Part shown: one piece after another, positions 43,453 to 53,871 of the stretch
How the letters are laid out: each line of letters begins with the position of its first letter
Numbering within the stretch: the stretch's first letter is position 1
Assembly: GCF_013426205.1 (NCBI RefSeq)
Contig: NC_089424.1
Span: 2,108,001-2,172,000 of the forward strand
Length of the DNA: 64,000 nucleotides
DNA from: Metarhizium brunneum
Lineage: Eukaryota; Ascomycota; Sordariomycetes; Hypocreales; Clavicipitaceae
Direction of reading: 5' to 3'
Notes under the pieces: model-generated
What the model was told of the DNA's origin: nothing
The model's input: only the letters and a program-made list of their open reading frames with translations
Database searches by the model: none
Translations under genes and position numbers: made by a program

Positions 43453-44557
43453 CCTGATCGTCTCCTCACCTCACTAGACTTACCCCAAGCGGGTTCGCTT
43501 AGCGAGAGGGAACTGGTGCTAGCACAAGTTTTCTGCTAATCAGAAACTCGGATTTCAACCCCAACGGGAAATATCTGCCAAGTTGCTTGCCAACCAACCA
43601 ACTCGCCAACGTCCTCAAGACTCTGGCCTCTCGCCTCGGGAATTGGAAGCAGGCACGAGCTGTCAGCCCCCTTTCCCTCGCCCAGACGAACTACCTAGGT
43701 AGTAATAGTACGTACTAGTACTAGCACTTAGGGGCTTGGGTCGGGCCTGTGCAAACCGGCCTTCTTCTTGGCGGCTGTGGAGCGTTTATCAAGCATACAT
43801 TCCTCCCGGTGGATGGTCATCAATGGCCCTGCCGTCTGTGGCGGGATCCCAAGTGCACTAATATACTACAGTATATTGTGATATAGAGCGTGTTAGCCAG
43901 TTACCTGACCTGGTTCAATACCAGAATTTTTGCCTCCCACTGTAGACCCTCAGGTGACAAGGGGCAGTTATATCCCAACCACTGTTTTATGAGCCGCCCG
44001 GTATAAAGCAGGGGTGCATACAACCAATAAACTGAAAGGATGGTAGTAGAACGATGGGGGCATGAAATTCCCTCTTTTTTTGGCAATTCTTCCACAGGGT
44101 TGCATAACGAATACCGCAAATTGGAGTTGAACCCCTGTTCACGGCTTCCTCGTCAGGTCACGGCCTGGTGGTTGATAAAACAGGGGCTGGAGTGTAGCAT
44201 GTAAAACTCACAAGATCCCTTGCCCTCGTCTTCTCCTCCCGTATGTTCCTGGTGATATTTTCGTCTTTTCTGGAATTCTTGTCAATCCATTCAGTTTTGC
44301 CCTTTTGGTGAGAGGGCACATTCACAATCTTCACCTGCCACTCCTTTTTTTTTTTTTTTTTTTATTATCCCTTGGCGAATCCCCTCAATTCTCTTCATAC
44401 TAGACTGAGTCCATTTATTCAGACGTGTTCTAGAATGATTGTTCTGGAATTCAGCTAGTGAGACCCTTTGAATTTCCCATTACATATAAGACATCAAAGG
44501 TATTGTTCGTCTCAAATTGGATGGCACGCTCATAAACACTGATAGCTTCCAGGTAAA
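43453..44557. other. TOS1 upstream region
   Basis: This is about 1.1 kb of promoter. It holds overlapping perfect palindromes at 43691-43721 (CTACCTAGGTAG, TAGTACGTACTA, GTACTAGTAC), a 19-nt T tract at 44345-44363 and a pyrimidine-rich stretch at 44220-44290. No gene is supported. Confidence 0.5.
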
Positions 44558-46212
44558 ATGAAGTACACTGCTTCTGTGCTGCTGGCCTCTGCAGGCTTAG
44601 CCACTGCCCTCATTCAGCAATGCAGCAGTCGCGAGGCCGTCGATGAGGGCGGCAACTGGTTCTGTGGTGCCGTGGACCAGATCCTCTACGAAGGGATCCA
44701 AGGCAATGGCAGTTTCAAGGCAGTAACCAAAATGAGCGATGCCGGAGAATGCCTTCAAAAAGATCAGTCCTACCGCGGACCATTGGCTCCATTGGACCAA
44801 GATGTAAGTCCCATCACCTCATTGTCGACTTCTCTTCAAGACCCGGCACACAAGTTGCATTCAACAGGAACATTCTAACACTTCAAAGCTCTCTGTCCAT
44901 TTCCGAGGACCTCTTGAACTCAGGCAATTCGCCGTCTACAACCTCGCTTCAAACCAGAAGCGCAACCAGATCGATCTTGAAGTCGGCGCTGGCAAATCTG
45001 GCACCGATGCCCGGGTGCAAGGAGGCGAGATCGAGGCTGGCCCTGAGACATCCAAGATCTCGGCACGACATAGACACGGCCACCGGTTTCTACACCGTGC
45101 TCAGCGGGACAAGCGAGGTGACATCGTAACTGCTACCATCGACGGCAAGGTTGTGACATGGGAGAACGACTACTTACCTACTGCCACACCCAACCCTGTC
45201 CCGGCCCCGGCTCCCAAGGTCCAGGCCGGCGCAGGCGCTGCTGCTGTGAAGGATAAGGATGCTGATGCCGATACCACTGCTACTACGAGCAAGAAGCCTG
45301 CTGACAAGAAGCCCACCGACAAGAAGCCCAGTGGCAAGCCTGCCCCCTCGGGATCTGACTGGGATCGTGTGGCTTATTACAACGCTGTGAAGCAAGTTTC
45401 CGAGAACATCGTCTTCATGGGCAACCACGGCGGCCAGGGTTCCGGGGTTTTCGACACGTACGTTGACCACTCTTGACACCAAGCCTCTCATCCACCCCAT
45501 ACACGACTTCCCCTTTTGATAACCGTCCCGGAAAACCTACTAATTATAAACTTCTAGTGTCTGGGGCCTTTCCCTCTCGTACCTCAACTCCACCGGCACC
45601 GGCGGCGCCTCGTCGCCCGAAATCCTCGAAAACATCCGGATCCCCTCCAACACGGAATTCTCCATCTTCTCGAAGGAAGAGTGCAACGGCAGCTGCGGCT
45701 TCTCGCGCGTCCCCTCGATTGCCTACAAGGGCTTCGGCGGCGCCAACAAGGTCTTCCTCTTCGAGTTTAAGATGCCCTCGGACGGGACGCGCTGCCCGGC
45801 CGGCACGCGGCCCGGGTCCCCCGGCTGCGCGAACCCCGACATGCCCGCCGTCTGGGCCCTCAACGCCGCCATCCCCCGCGCCGCCCAGTACAAGGGGTGC
45901 TCGTGCTGGGGCACCGGCTGCGGCGAGCTCGACATCTACGAGGTCCTGGCCCCCGGGGACTCCAAGTGCAAGAGCACCTTCCACATGGCCAACGGCGCGG
46001 GCAGCTCGGATTACTTCAAGAGGCCGACGGACGAGTACATCAAGGTGGCTACCGTTTTCCACGAAGAGACGGCCAGTGTATCGATCAAGAAGCTGTCGGA
46101 CGATGTGGACTTTGCAAAGGGCCTGGATGACGAGACTGTGCTGTCGTGGTTGAACAGGCCGACGGATGACAAGGCGCTCAAGCTGAGCAGCTTGTTCCAG
46201 CTGTCGAGCTGA
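44558..46212 (+). CDS. TOS1: Cell-wall protein TOS1 family (putative glucanase-like)
   Basis: Exons 44558-44803, 44889-45457 and 45558-46212 (introns of 85 and 100 nt) give 489 residues. A signal peptide (about 1-17, ending GLATA) leads into the Cys-containing TOS1 N-terminal domain. A Lys/Pro/Ala linker (KKPADKKPTDKK) follows, and then the TOS1/YJL171C C-terminal domain. That domain includes SKEECNGSCGFSR, FEFKMPSDG, NPDMPAVWALN and ELDIYE (45925-45942). The last fits the E-x-D-x-x-E catalytic pattern of GH16-type beta-glucanases. The protein ends in FQLSS without an obvious GPI signal. Yeast Tos1 is an SBF-target wall protein; enzyme activity here is inferred. The second exon includes a basic RHRHGHR segment that may be a processing site. 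Confidence 0.88.
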
Positions 46213-46576
46213 GTGAAATGGTGGCGGATATGCGGGAAATTCTTGTAGGACAGAAGAGCAGTTTCTTTTTTGAATATAGCTAGATGTGACCTTTTTTCTT
46301 TTCTTTTTTTTTTTTTGGAAACATCCGTTCTCGGGTAGCGCTCAGGAGGTGGGAAAGGCCAGCGTAATCTTTCTGTTCTTGTACATCATTCAATCTGTCA
46401 ATTTGGCTTGCTGAATCTAGGCATTGCACACACCGACGTGACCCTTGCAAAACCGCTCAACACAGGGGGTCTATATGAAATGCGGATCGGCACAACGCGG
46501 CCTTGCTTTTCTATCAAATATTGTACAGAAATAGTAATACAAATAGGACCCAGGTTTTTCATACGTGGTACAAGTC
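46213..46576. other. Convergent 3' flanks of TOS1 and mitochondrial LysRS
   Basis: This is tail-to-tail intergenic DNA with a T-rich tract at 46284-46316. No ORF is supported. Confidence 0.5.
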
Positions 46577-48485
46577 CTATACACTCCTATCAGTAGCCTT
46601 CTCATCTGTCGACAAGCCAACTACATTTCGCAACGTCCCAAAACTCAGACAATCGCTAATCCGATTTGCTCCTGAAAACAACATCACCAACCGCTCAACA
46701 CCACATCCCCATCCCCCCGTGGGCGGCAAACCAAAGTCCAAGGCCTTCACGTAACTCTGATCTAGCGGGGACCCTTCCCATTCATCCACCTCCGCTTCTT
46801 CTGCGGGTGTAGGTTCCTGCTCCCCAGCTGCTTCTTCGAATCCGACTTCGCCATTGGGCTTATTCACGAGGGTACGGTGAAAGGCAAGTTTGCGCTTCTG
46901 CTCTTCGGGATCATTTTCTTCTTCGTACATGTTTGCCAGCTCACGGCCGCCGACGAAAAGCTCTGCGCGGGCAGACACCAGTTGGTACGTTTTTGGGCAT
47001 AGAAAGCCTTTGGCCAGTGGTGACATGCAGGCCGGGTGGTTGGTTATGAAGATGGGTTCGTGGAATGACATGGGTTCTAAATATACGGCTGCGAGGCGGT
47101 CGAGGAGTTTGGGGAGGGAGTTGGGTACTTCGCCGGGGACGGTAATTCCAGCAAGTTTCAGGACAGCGAGAAGCTCTGGTAGCGCATCGTCACTGGACAG
47201 CTTAGGGAAGCGGATTCCCATAGCTTCCTCGAGGCCGGGGATGAATTCAATCTGCCTAAAGGGTCGGACGAATCGGCTCAAGTCGGTTGGTGGGAGTGTG
47301 GTTAGCTGGGTCGAAATGAGTTCCTGCGTATGTTTGGCGAGTCCGTACAAGAGTTCTTCTGTCTCTTTTATGAGGTCCGCCAAGTTTGTGTAGGCGCTGT
47401 AGAACTCGCACATCGTAAACTCTGGGTTGTGCGTGGCATCGACGCCTTCGTTGCGAAAGGCGGGACCAATCTCAAACACCTTGTCAACACCCCCGACAAC
47501 AAGACGCTTCAGCCAAAGTTCTGGTGCAATACGTAAAGCCAGATCCTTTTTCCGAAATTCAGTGGCCTGGGTGACGAAAGGCCGAGCAACCGCCCCCCCA
47601 GCATTTTCAGCCAAAATTGGGGTTTGGAATTCCAAGAAGCGTTTTGAATGGAAGTGGTCTCTCATGAACTTTGTGATTTCGGCTCGCAACCTCAGCACGT
47701 CAACCACTTCTCTGTTCACGAGCATGTCGACGTGACGGTCTGCCATTCTCGCCTTGGGGTCGGTGAGCTTTTCAGGTATCTGCTCCATCGACGGAGACAG
47801 AAGCTCTGGGAGCTGGATAGCTTGGAGGGTCGGCTCTCCAGCCTTTGTACGAGTTGCATTACCAGTTACCGCTACAGACCTTGTCAGCCAAAAGTGGGAG
47901 GTCAAGGATTGGTACAATGGGACTCCTACAGATGTGATCGCCAACTTGGATCAAGTTTTTAAACAGGGAAAACTTTTGTATGCGGCCATGCTTCTCTGAC
48001 ACACATTTATTCTTGTTGATCATGATTTGCACTTTCTGGAATTCGTTCACGATGTCGAGGAAGATGAGGGATTTGCCGACTACACGCTTTGAACGGACAC
48101 GACCTGATAACGTCACTTCTTCACTGGGCGCTTGCTCATCGAAGTCCTCAAGAAACTCTGGCACACTCTTCCGAGTTGTGGAAGATTCTAGTCGAGGATA
48201 CGGATCAGGGTACAGTGGATCCTCACTCTGTTGGTCTTCGCGAAGCCCATCTCGCCGGTGCTGCTTGAATGGCGACAAGCTTTCGCTACTATCCTGAGCA
48301 CCCGTAAACCTTGATGCCTTCTTAACCGACTCTGAGAAGAGCCTGCGGGCTCCTGCTCGGAAGTGTGTCGTCTCCAAAGATAAAGAGCAACTTATCCGAA
48401 TCGACGGACTGGTGCTCGTTGCAGAACATCGCTGCGAGATGGCAGACGACCGGCGAGCCAGTCGGAGGCACGCAGATGGTCTCAT
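46577..48485 (-). CDS. MSK1: Mitochondrial lysyl-tRNA synthetase (class II)
   Basis: This enzyme attaches lysine to tRNA-Lys in mitochondria. Exons 48485-47930 and 47871-46577 (58-nt intron) give 616 residues. The N-terminus is Arg/Ser/Ala-rich with almost no acidic residues (RLARRSSAISQR), a typical presequence. The OB-fold anticodon-binding domain follows (LSGRVRSKRVVGKSLIFLDI, then GDHI joined to SVTGNATRTKAGEP across the intron). The class II core shows motif 2 at FEIGPAFRNEGVDATHNPEFTM and motif 3 at GWGCGVERLVMLFSG. The acceptor at 47872 was chosen because the alternative a few bases earlier gives an immediate stop. A 5'UTR intron appears to lie just upstream. The gene is divergent from ARP4. 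Confidence 0.93.
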
Positions 48486-48708
48486 CGTGCCTGTTGATTA
48501 AGATGTTAGCTTCCAATAGTCGCGTCAATTGGTCAAAAATAGAGCAGGCCACGAGAAGTTTGTCTTGTCAGGTGATGGCATTGTATAATCACGCACGGCC
48601 GAAGCCATGTCAATCGCAGCGGTTCTGAAGCGAAATTGCGAATTCATCATGAAGAAAAAAGGGATTGGATTCCAGAGTGCAGAGACCGGAGTGCATACTT
48701 ACAGTCAT
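48482..48708 (-). promoter_or_regulatory. Spliced 5'UTR uORF ending on the LysRS start codon
   Basis: Upstream of the MSK1 ATG, ATGACT (48708-48703) abuts a strong donor GTAAGTATGC. A matching acceptor (branch GCTAAC, AATCAACAG) ends at 48491, six bases before the main ATG. Splicing out 212 nt gives ATG-ACT-GCA-CGA-TGA, a four-codon uORF whose TGA overlaps the main ATG as ATGA. Unspliced RNA would read differently. The splice sites are seen; use as a regulator is inferred. Confidence 0.45.
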
Positions 48709-49088
48709 AGCGATCGCTTGGAACAATTGCCCCAGTAGTGGGAGCTCGTAAAACTGCACGAAGAGAAAATTGGGAAAATGGATTGCGGTTGCTGTCCAAT
48801 TTTTATTTTGGATGTCGGACTCTCCCCTGTTGGCGTTTACTTAAGTAAGCAACAGCCCCGCCAGTCAGAGGCTAGCTTGCTGGAGCAAGCTAGAAGACGG
48901 ACCAGGCACCGCAGCGCAGAGCCTTGCGTTTGGCACCACCGAGCTCAAGCCAATTGAGTCCAGAGCCTGCAACTTTTAACCATCCTCCGCGTACATCCTC
49001 CATCTCGCATCCTCTCCCAGGCCACGCGCACCATCCCAACCCATTGGCCATCCTGCTGCATTTTCGCGACAAGCACAAAGATAGAATC
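48709..49088. promoter_or_regulatory. Bidirectional promoter of MSK1 and ARP4
   Basis: Only about 380 bp separates the MSK1 5'UTR exon (minus strand) from the ARP4 start (plus strand). Both must be driven from this interval. It contains a CCAAT-type sequence near 48798 and no TATA box that I could see. Confidence 0.5.
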
Positions 49089-50581
49089 ATGGCCCAGCAG
49101 CCCTTGTCCACGTCGGCAGTCCCCACCGACATTTACGGTGGAGGTACGCAGAAAACCGTTCAACCGTCTTCCTCGCGATAGTGCGTCGCGAACCATCCTG
49201 CGAATGCAAATGCTAACATAGAAATCGTGCAGATGAGGTATCTGCCCTCGTTCTCGACCCCGGCTACTGCAACACTCGCGCAGGCTTCGCCGGCGAAGAT
49301 GTGCCCAAATCCGTCCTGCCCTCGTTCTACGGTCACGTCACTGGCGAACCTCAACGCGACCTCTTTGGTGACGAATGCATCATCCCCCGCGCCGATTTTG
49401 AGATCCGCAATTACATGAACCGAGACAGCGTCGTAGAAGACTGGGATGTTGCGCCTAAGATCTGGGAGAACATGCTCATCAAGCGCTTGCAACCGGAGCA
49501 CCAAACGCTGCCCTCGAAAAACGGATTGAACGACGACGTCAAGGAGCAGGATGGCGAGGGAGATATAGCCATGGATGAAGCTGAAAACCAAGAAAAGCCT
49601 CTTCAGGAGAATCCCATTTTGATGACTGAGGCACCATGGAACACGCCCAAATCGCGGGAAAAGGCCATCGAGATCATCATGGAGAACTGGGGGTGCCCTG
49701 CCTTCTGGCTGAGCCGCACCCCGGTGCTGTCTGCCTTCGCGGCTGGCAAGGCTACTGCCCTGGTCATCGATGTGGGTGGTGCCAACACCTCCGTCACCGC
49801 GATTCACGATGGCATGGTTCTGAAGCGATCCATCCAGCGTTCTCCAGCGGGTGGCCTTTGGCTGTCATCTCAGATTCGCAACATGTGGGAAACCTCTGAG
49901 CCCAAGGTCCAACTGACACCGACATACATGGTCGAGAACAAGTCCCCCGTCGACGCCTTAGCACCTGCCCAAGCTCGATTACGGGAATTTCCCTTTCAGA
50001 TTACCGATTCTTTCCGCGCCTACGAAGAAGAACGGGTCCTTACCGAGTTCAAGGAGTCTGTTGTTGAGGTCTGGCGGGGGCCAGGCCGATACAGCGCCCC
50101 AAATAACGAGGACTACATCAAGACACAGCCAGGTCGTGTCTTCGAAATGCCCGACGGCTACAATCAAATGTGGCGCGAGCAGCGCTTCAAGGTCACCGAA
50201 GGCCTTTGGGATGAGAATGCCGGATACCCTGTTCCGGAGGCAGAACGGCTCACCAAGGCCCAAACGATCCCCGAACTCATCCGCGCCTCCCTGGGTGCTG
50301 TGGATGTCGACCTGCGCGGCAATCTACTCGCCAACGTTGTCGTCACCGGCAGCACCAGCTTAATCAACGGCTTCAACGATCGCCTGAGCAACGAACTAAC
50401 AGCCATGTACCCCGGACTGAAGGTGAAGATCCACGCCGCCGGTCTTTCGAGCGAGCGACGATTCGGTGCCTGGATTGGCGGCAGTATTTTGGCCAGTTTG
50501 GGAACTTTCCACCAAATGTGGATCTCGAGAAAGGAGTATGAGGAGAACGGTGCTGGTGTCGTTGAGAAACGGTGCAAGTAG
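49089..50581 (+). CDS. ARP4: Actin-related protein 4 (NuA4/INO80/SWR1 subunit)
   Basis: Arp4 is the nuclear actin-related protein shared by NuA4, INO80 and SWR1 chromatin complexes. Exons 49089-49143 and 49233-50581 (89-nt intron with TGCTAACAT branch) give 467 residues. The actin fold is clear: VLDPGYCNTRAGFAGED (phosphate 1 region), the VIDVGGANTSVTAIHDG repeat of it in the second half, and VVTGSTSLINGFNDRL near the adenosine site, then SSERRFGAWIGGSILASLGTFHQMW. An acidic insertion (KEQDGEGDIAMDEAENQEK, about residues 145-165) is typical of Arp4 and absent from actin. The short first exon encodes the family's QQPLSTSAVPTDIYGGDEVSALVLD start. Confidence 0.94.
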
Positions 50582-50877
50582 ACAAAAAAAAAGAGGCTTG
50601 GAAAGGTGAAGAACCAACGGCGGCGTTGGCGATAGAGTATTCAATTTGGCGTACGGAGTCAAGAGGAAGGTGCGCTTTTTTTTTGTAACGGGACGATTGG
50701 GAAGGTCCCTGACCTTCGAGGATTTGACTCAAGTGTAGTATGTAGGCGAGTCGCAATGATTTGAATATGCCACTCATCCTGTCCATGATGGTCGTGAATC
50801 CAACTTCTCCCGTCTACGCTCAGCATCATAAACACTCTACTGTATAACTTGTATCCCCTCTCACCAGTCACCCTACT
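50582..50877. other. Convergent 3' flanks of ARP4 and the DNA glycosylase
   Basis: This is 296 bp of tail-to-tail DNA with short A and T tracts and a TACGGAGT near-match at 50652. No gene is present. Confidence 0.5.
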
Positions 50878-51786
50878 TTATACCAAGTCACCACATGGCT
50901 CGGGCTCCTCCTCTTCCTCCTCCTCTTCCTCCTTGCTCTCGGCAGCCTCCCTCTCAGCCCTCCTCATCCTCACCCACGCCCCCAGCTCACCCCATATCCT
51001 CTCCTTCTCGGCCGGCGCCAAGGTCGCCGCCAAACCGCTCGTGCTCGACGCAACAAACATCCTCGCGCCGGCCCATGACCCCTCCACGGCGCCCATGTTC
51101 TCCCCCTCATCCTGCCACCCGTACCTGAACTGCTTGCCTACGTTCGACCCGTGCCGCACCCGCCATATGCTCTCCCATATGCTCTTCCCCACGACGCACA
51201 TGCTCTCGGGCCGGTACGTCCTCGCCTTCTCCTCCAGCAGGGCCACCCCGTCGTCCATCTCGGCCTTGCTGAGCTCCGAGCCGTTGCGCGTAGGTCGAGC
51301 CACGATGTTGGTCAGCCCAAGCGAGTACAGGGCCGGCATGTCCCGGTCCTCCTCGGCGTAGCACCGCCGCGGCGTGACGCCGCTGGAGTACATGAGCTTC
51401 CAGAAGAGGTTGGATGGGTGGTTATATGCGTGGCCGGTCATGGCGGTCCGTATGCCCGGGTTGAGGCCGACGAAGAGCACGAGGAGGTTGTGGGCGATGG
51501 CGTCTGGGAGCAGCGGGAGGTGGGCGTATGTTGAGGGCGGTGCGTAGCCTGTTGCTTGCCGGGCGCGTTTCTTCTTCGCTGGCGATGATTTTGGCGGCGA
51601 TGATGACGTGCGCTTCCGTGGGGATGGGGACGGGGTTTGGGATTCATCTTGGGCTTTGGTTTGGAGGGGGGTTGAGGCCGCGCGAGGAGGGTTGCGGCGC
51701 GTTGGTTCGGCGGCGGTGTATTTGAAGGCGTCTAGTTGGAGGCGACCTTGGAAGGTCGCTGGCTTGCGGCCTTGATCGTCCGTCAT
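50878..51786 (-). CDS. G/T(U) mismatch-specific DNA glycosylase (TDG/Mug family)
   Basis: This base-excision repair enzyme removes uracil or thymine from G:U or G:T mismatches. The single exon gives 302 residues. A disordered basic N-terminus (SPRKRTSSSPPKSSPAKKKRA, nuclear) precedes the uracil-DNA-glycosylase fold. The water-activating motif GLNPG is at residues 107-111, followed by GHAYNHPSNLFWKLMYSSG, GLTNIVARPT and the minor-groove loop ASSTSG (about 249-254). Asn109 is the residue expected to serve catalysis in this family. A Glu run near the C-terminus (EEEEEEEEEPEP) is low complexity. The ATG at 51786 is the first in frame. Confidence 0.9.
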   Translation of the reverse strand: MTDDQGRKPATFQGRLQLDAFKYTAAEPTRRNPPRAASTPLQTKAQDESQTPSPSPRKRTSSSPPKSSPAKKKRARQATGYAPPSTYAHLPLLPDAIAHNLLVLFVGLNPGIRTAMTGHAYNHPSNLFWKLMYSSGVTPRRCYAEEDRDMPALYSLGLTNIVARPTRNGSELSKAEMDDGVALLEEKARTYRPESMCVVGKSIWESIWRVRHGSNVGKQFRYGWQDEGENMGAVEGSWAGARMFVASSTSGLAATLAPAEKERIWGELGAWVRMRRAEREAAESKEEEEEEEEEPEPCGDLV

Positions 51787-53871
51787 GGCTGGTGTTGGGC
51801 GAGTATATAAATGTTTGCTGGTGTTGCGTTTTCGAGGGGAGGGGAGGTGAGACGCAGTGAATCCGTGATAAGGTGGCGGATAGAGTGTGTGGCTCTCGAT
51901 GAAGTTTTACAACCATGTCTCCGTGTTAATTTTGTGCGTAGTTCCTTTATCGTATTAATTGCTACTATTTGATTATGTATTCATCTTTGAATATATTAAA
52001 TCAATTTTACGCATTCAAGAAATCTCTGGTGCATTTCTACAGCTTTCGCCATGTTTCATCACCCATGGCTGAGTGAGACGCCATGGATGCCTGGCCGTGC
52101 GGCTGAAGTAGATGTTCCCGACACGACAATATATCTGCCTCAAACTCAATGGCCCTTGTTATCCTCGAGACTGCCAGATTTTGCATCAAGCATTTTCTGC
52201 TGCTTGTAGGCTCTACTTTTTAAGCTGGAGTCTTGAAAGGAGGGGAGTGTACAGGGGACGTGGGTAGCTAGCTGTTTAGATGAGTAATAGTGAGTGAGTG
52301 CCAAGTGGCAGATTGAGGCCGGTAATCTGAGAATCTATCAACTTACAAATCCCGTCGTTCAGAATTCAGCCTTATTTACGGTTTACATATTTCTTAGTCA
52401 TCTAAGGAGTTAACCAATACACGTAAAAGGTGGGTTTATGTTTTATAAGAATGCTTGAATAGATAAAAGTATGGTTTATTATAAATTACGTACAATTTTT
52501 TTTGAATTCAACAAATAATAAGGGGATAAGTGTACCTTAATTCATGTTTACATGATTTACATTTACTAGACCGGTCCCTAATCCACTTGAGCACCCTGAC
52601 CAGACTAAATGATATCGTCAGTCGGCTAGCGGAGGAGCTCTTTCAGCTCTTCCCACACTTGAGACGTCACTGGGCCTTTATGAGAGTGTGCATGAAAGAT
52701 GCCGCCCCTTGGTATGCCCCAAGAACCAATACGAAGATGGGACCAGGCTGCGCATCTGTGGAAGGGTGGTGCGGGCCGATGAGAAAATGTCAAGGTATGA
52801 CGGCCGATGGGCTTGAGCATACAAAGCTATTTTCAGCATCGTTCCTGACGGGGGCAGCTGCGCCTCCTTGAAAACAACGAGCCTCACAGCCTCCTGATGG
52901 CTGCACAGACCTTGACAGCACAGTAATCCAAAGTAAAGTCTGGTTGGTTGTGGCTCCACCGAGCTCTCAGGTCCCTGAACTCCCCTGGAGCCGATCACCC
53001 CGTCGCCCCGTACGCAATTCGCAGCTCGGACTAGTACTGCACGACGTCAGTAGGGACTGCTGGATACGAGAAGCACTGGGCAACGGGGTGCTTCGATTGT
53101 TGCTGCCGGGCCATCAAACAGTCTGGTGGTCAATGCTGTACAACACGTTTGAATGAATCCGAAGACAGACACGGGCTCGTGGCCGTTGTTTGGAATTCCA
53201 AAGCCTCTCAATCGTCAACTGCTCTTGTGCTCCGTAATACTCGGTACAAATAGTTTGGGCACCACGGCAGGCACCAATGGCGGCATCTGGATCTGCAGCC
53301 TGCACCTGCAACAAATTGGACCAGGCCGGACAGTTGCTGCCCCGCCACTGGCCTGAAAACCCTTGCCAAGGGCCAGCTGGTGCAAGCTCCCAAATGCCTT
53401 GGCTGGGACGTTGCGCACTACTGCACATGCACAACCTAGACCCACTCCGGACGTATCAGCGGAGGAGCCCTTGTAGTCGACGTCAGCCCGCTTAACCGCT
53501 GTCCGTCGCCCGTTGCCCGTTGACTGTCCAGACTGGATCAACACACATGCCTCTGGAGTGTTTACCGACCAAAGCTGTGTCCTACCCTTTTCAAAACCTC
53601 TCTATTGTTGAGTTTCAAAAATATTTACTTATAATCACCGCCCTCTCTCCGCCCTCCTTGACGTGTGTTGTCCCTGCCTTTTCTTCTCCTTGCCCCCCGG
53701 ACTCAACGCCATTGAGATACGAGACCCCTCCTACCTCCCTCCCTCCCTCGCTCCCTTTAATCTCACCCACCACTCTCATCTTTTGCTGGAGCCATTCTTG
53801 TCTTGTTTCTTCAAAACATTGACCCAACGACGCACCGTTAGAACTCAATTCCTCCATCCACATCCTCCACC
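51787..53871. other. UAP1 upstream region with AT-rich island
   Basis: 51930-52560 is markedly AT-rich (long A/T runs, many TTA and AATA words), unlike flanking DNA, and may be remains of a mutated repeat. ORFs are below 115 codons with no domain. The final ~320 bp is the pyrimidine-rich UAP1 leader. Confidence 0.45.
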
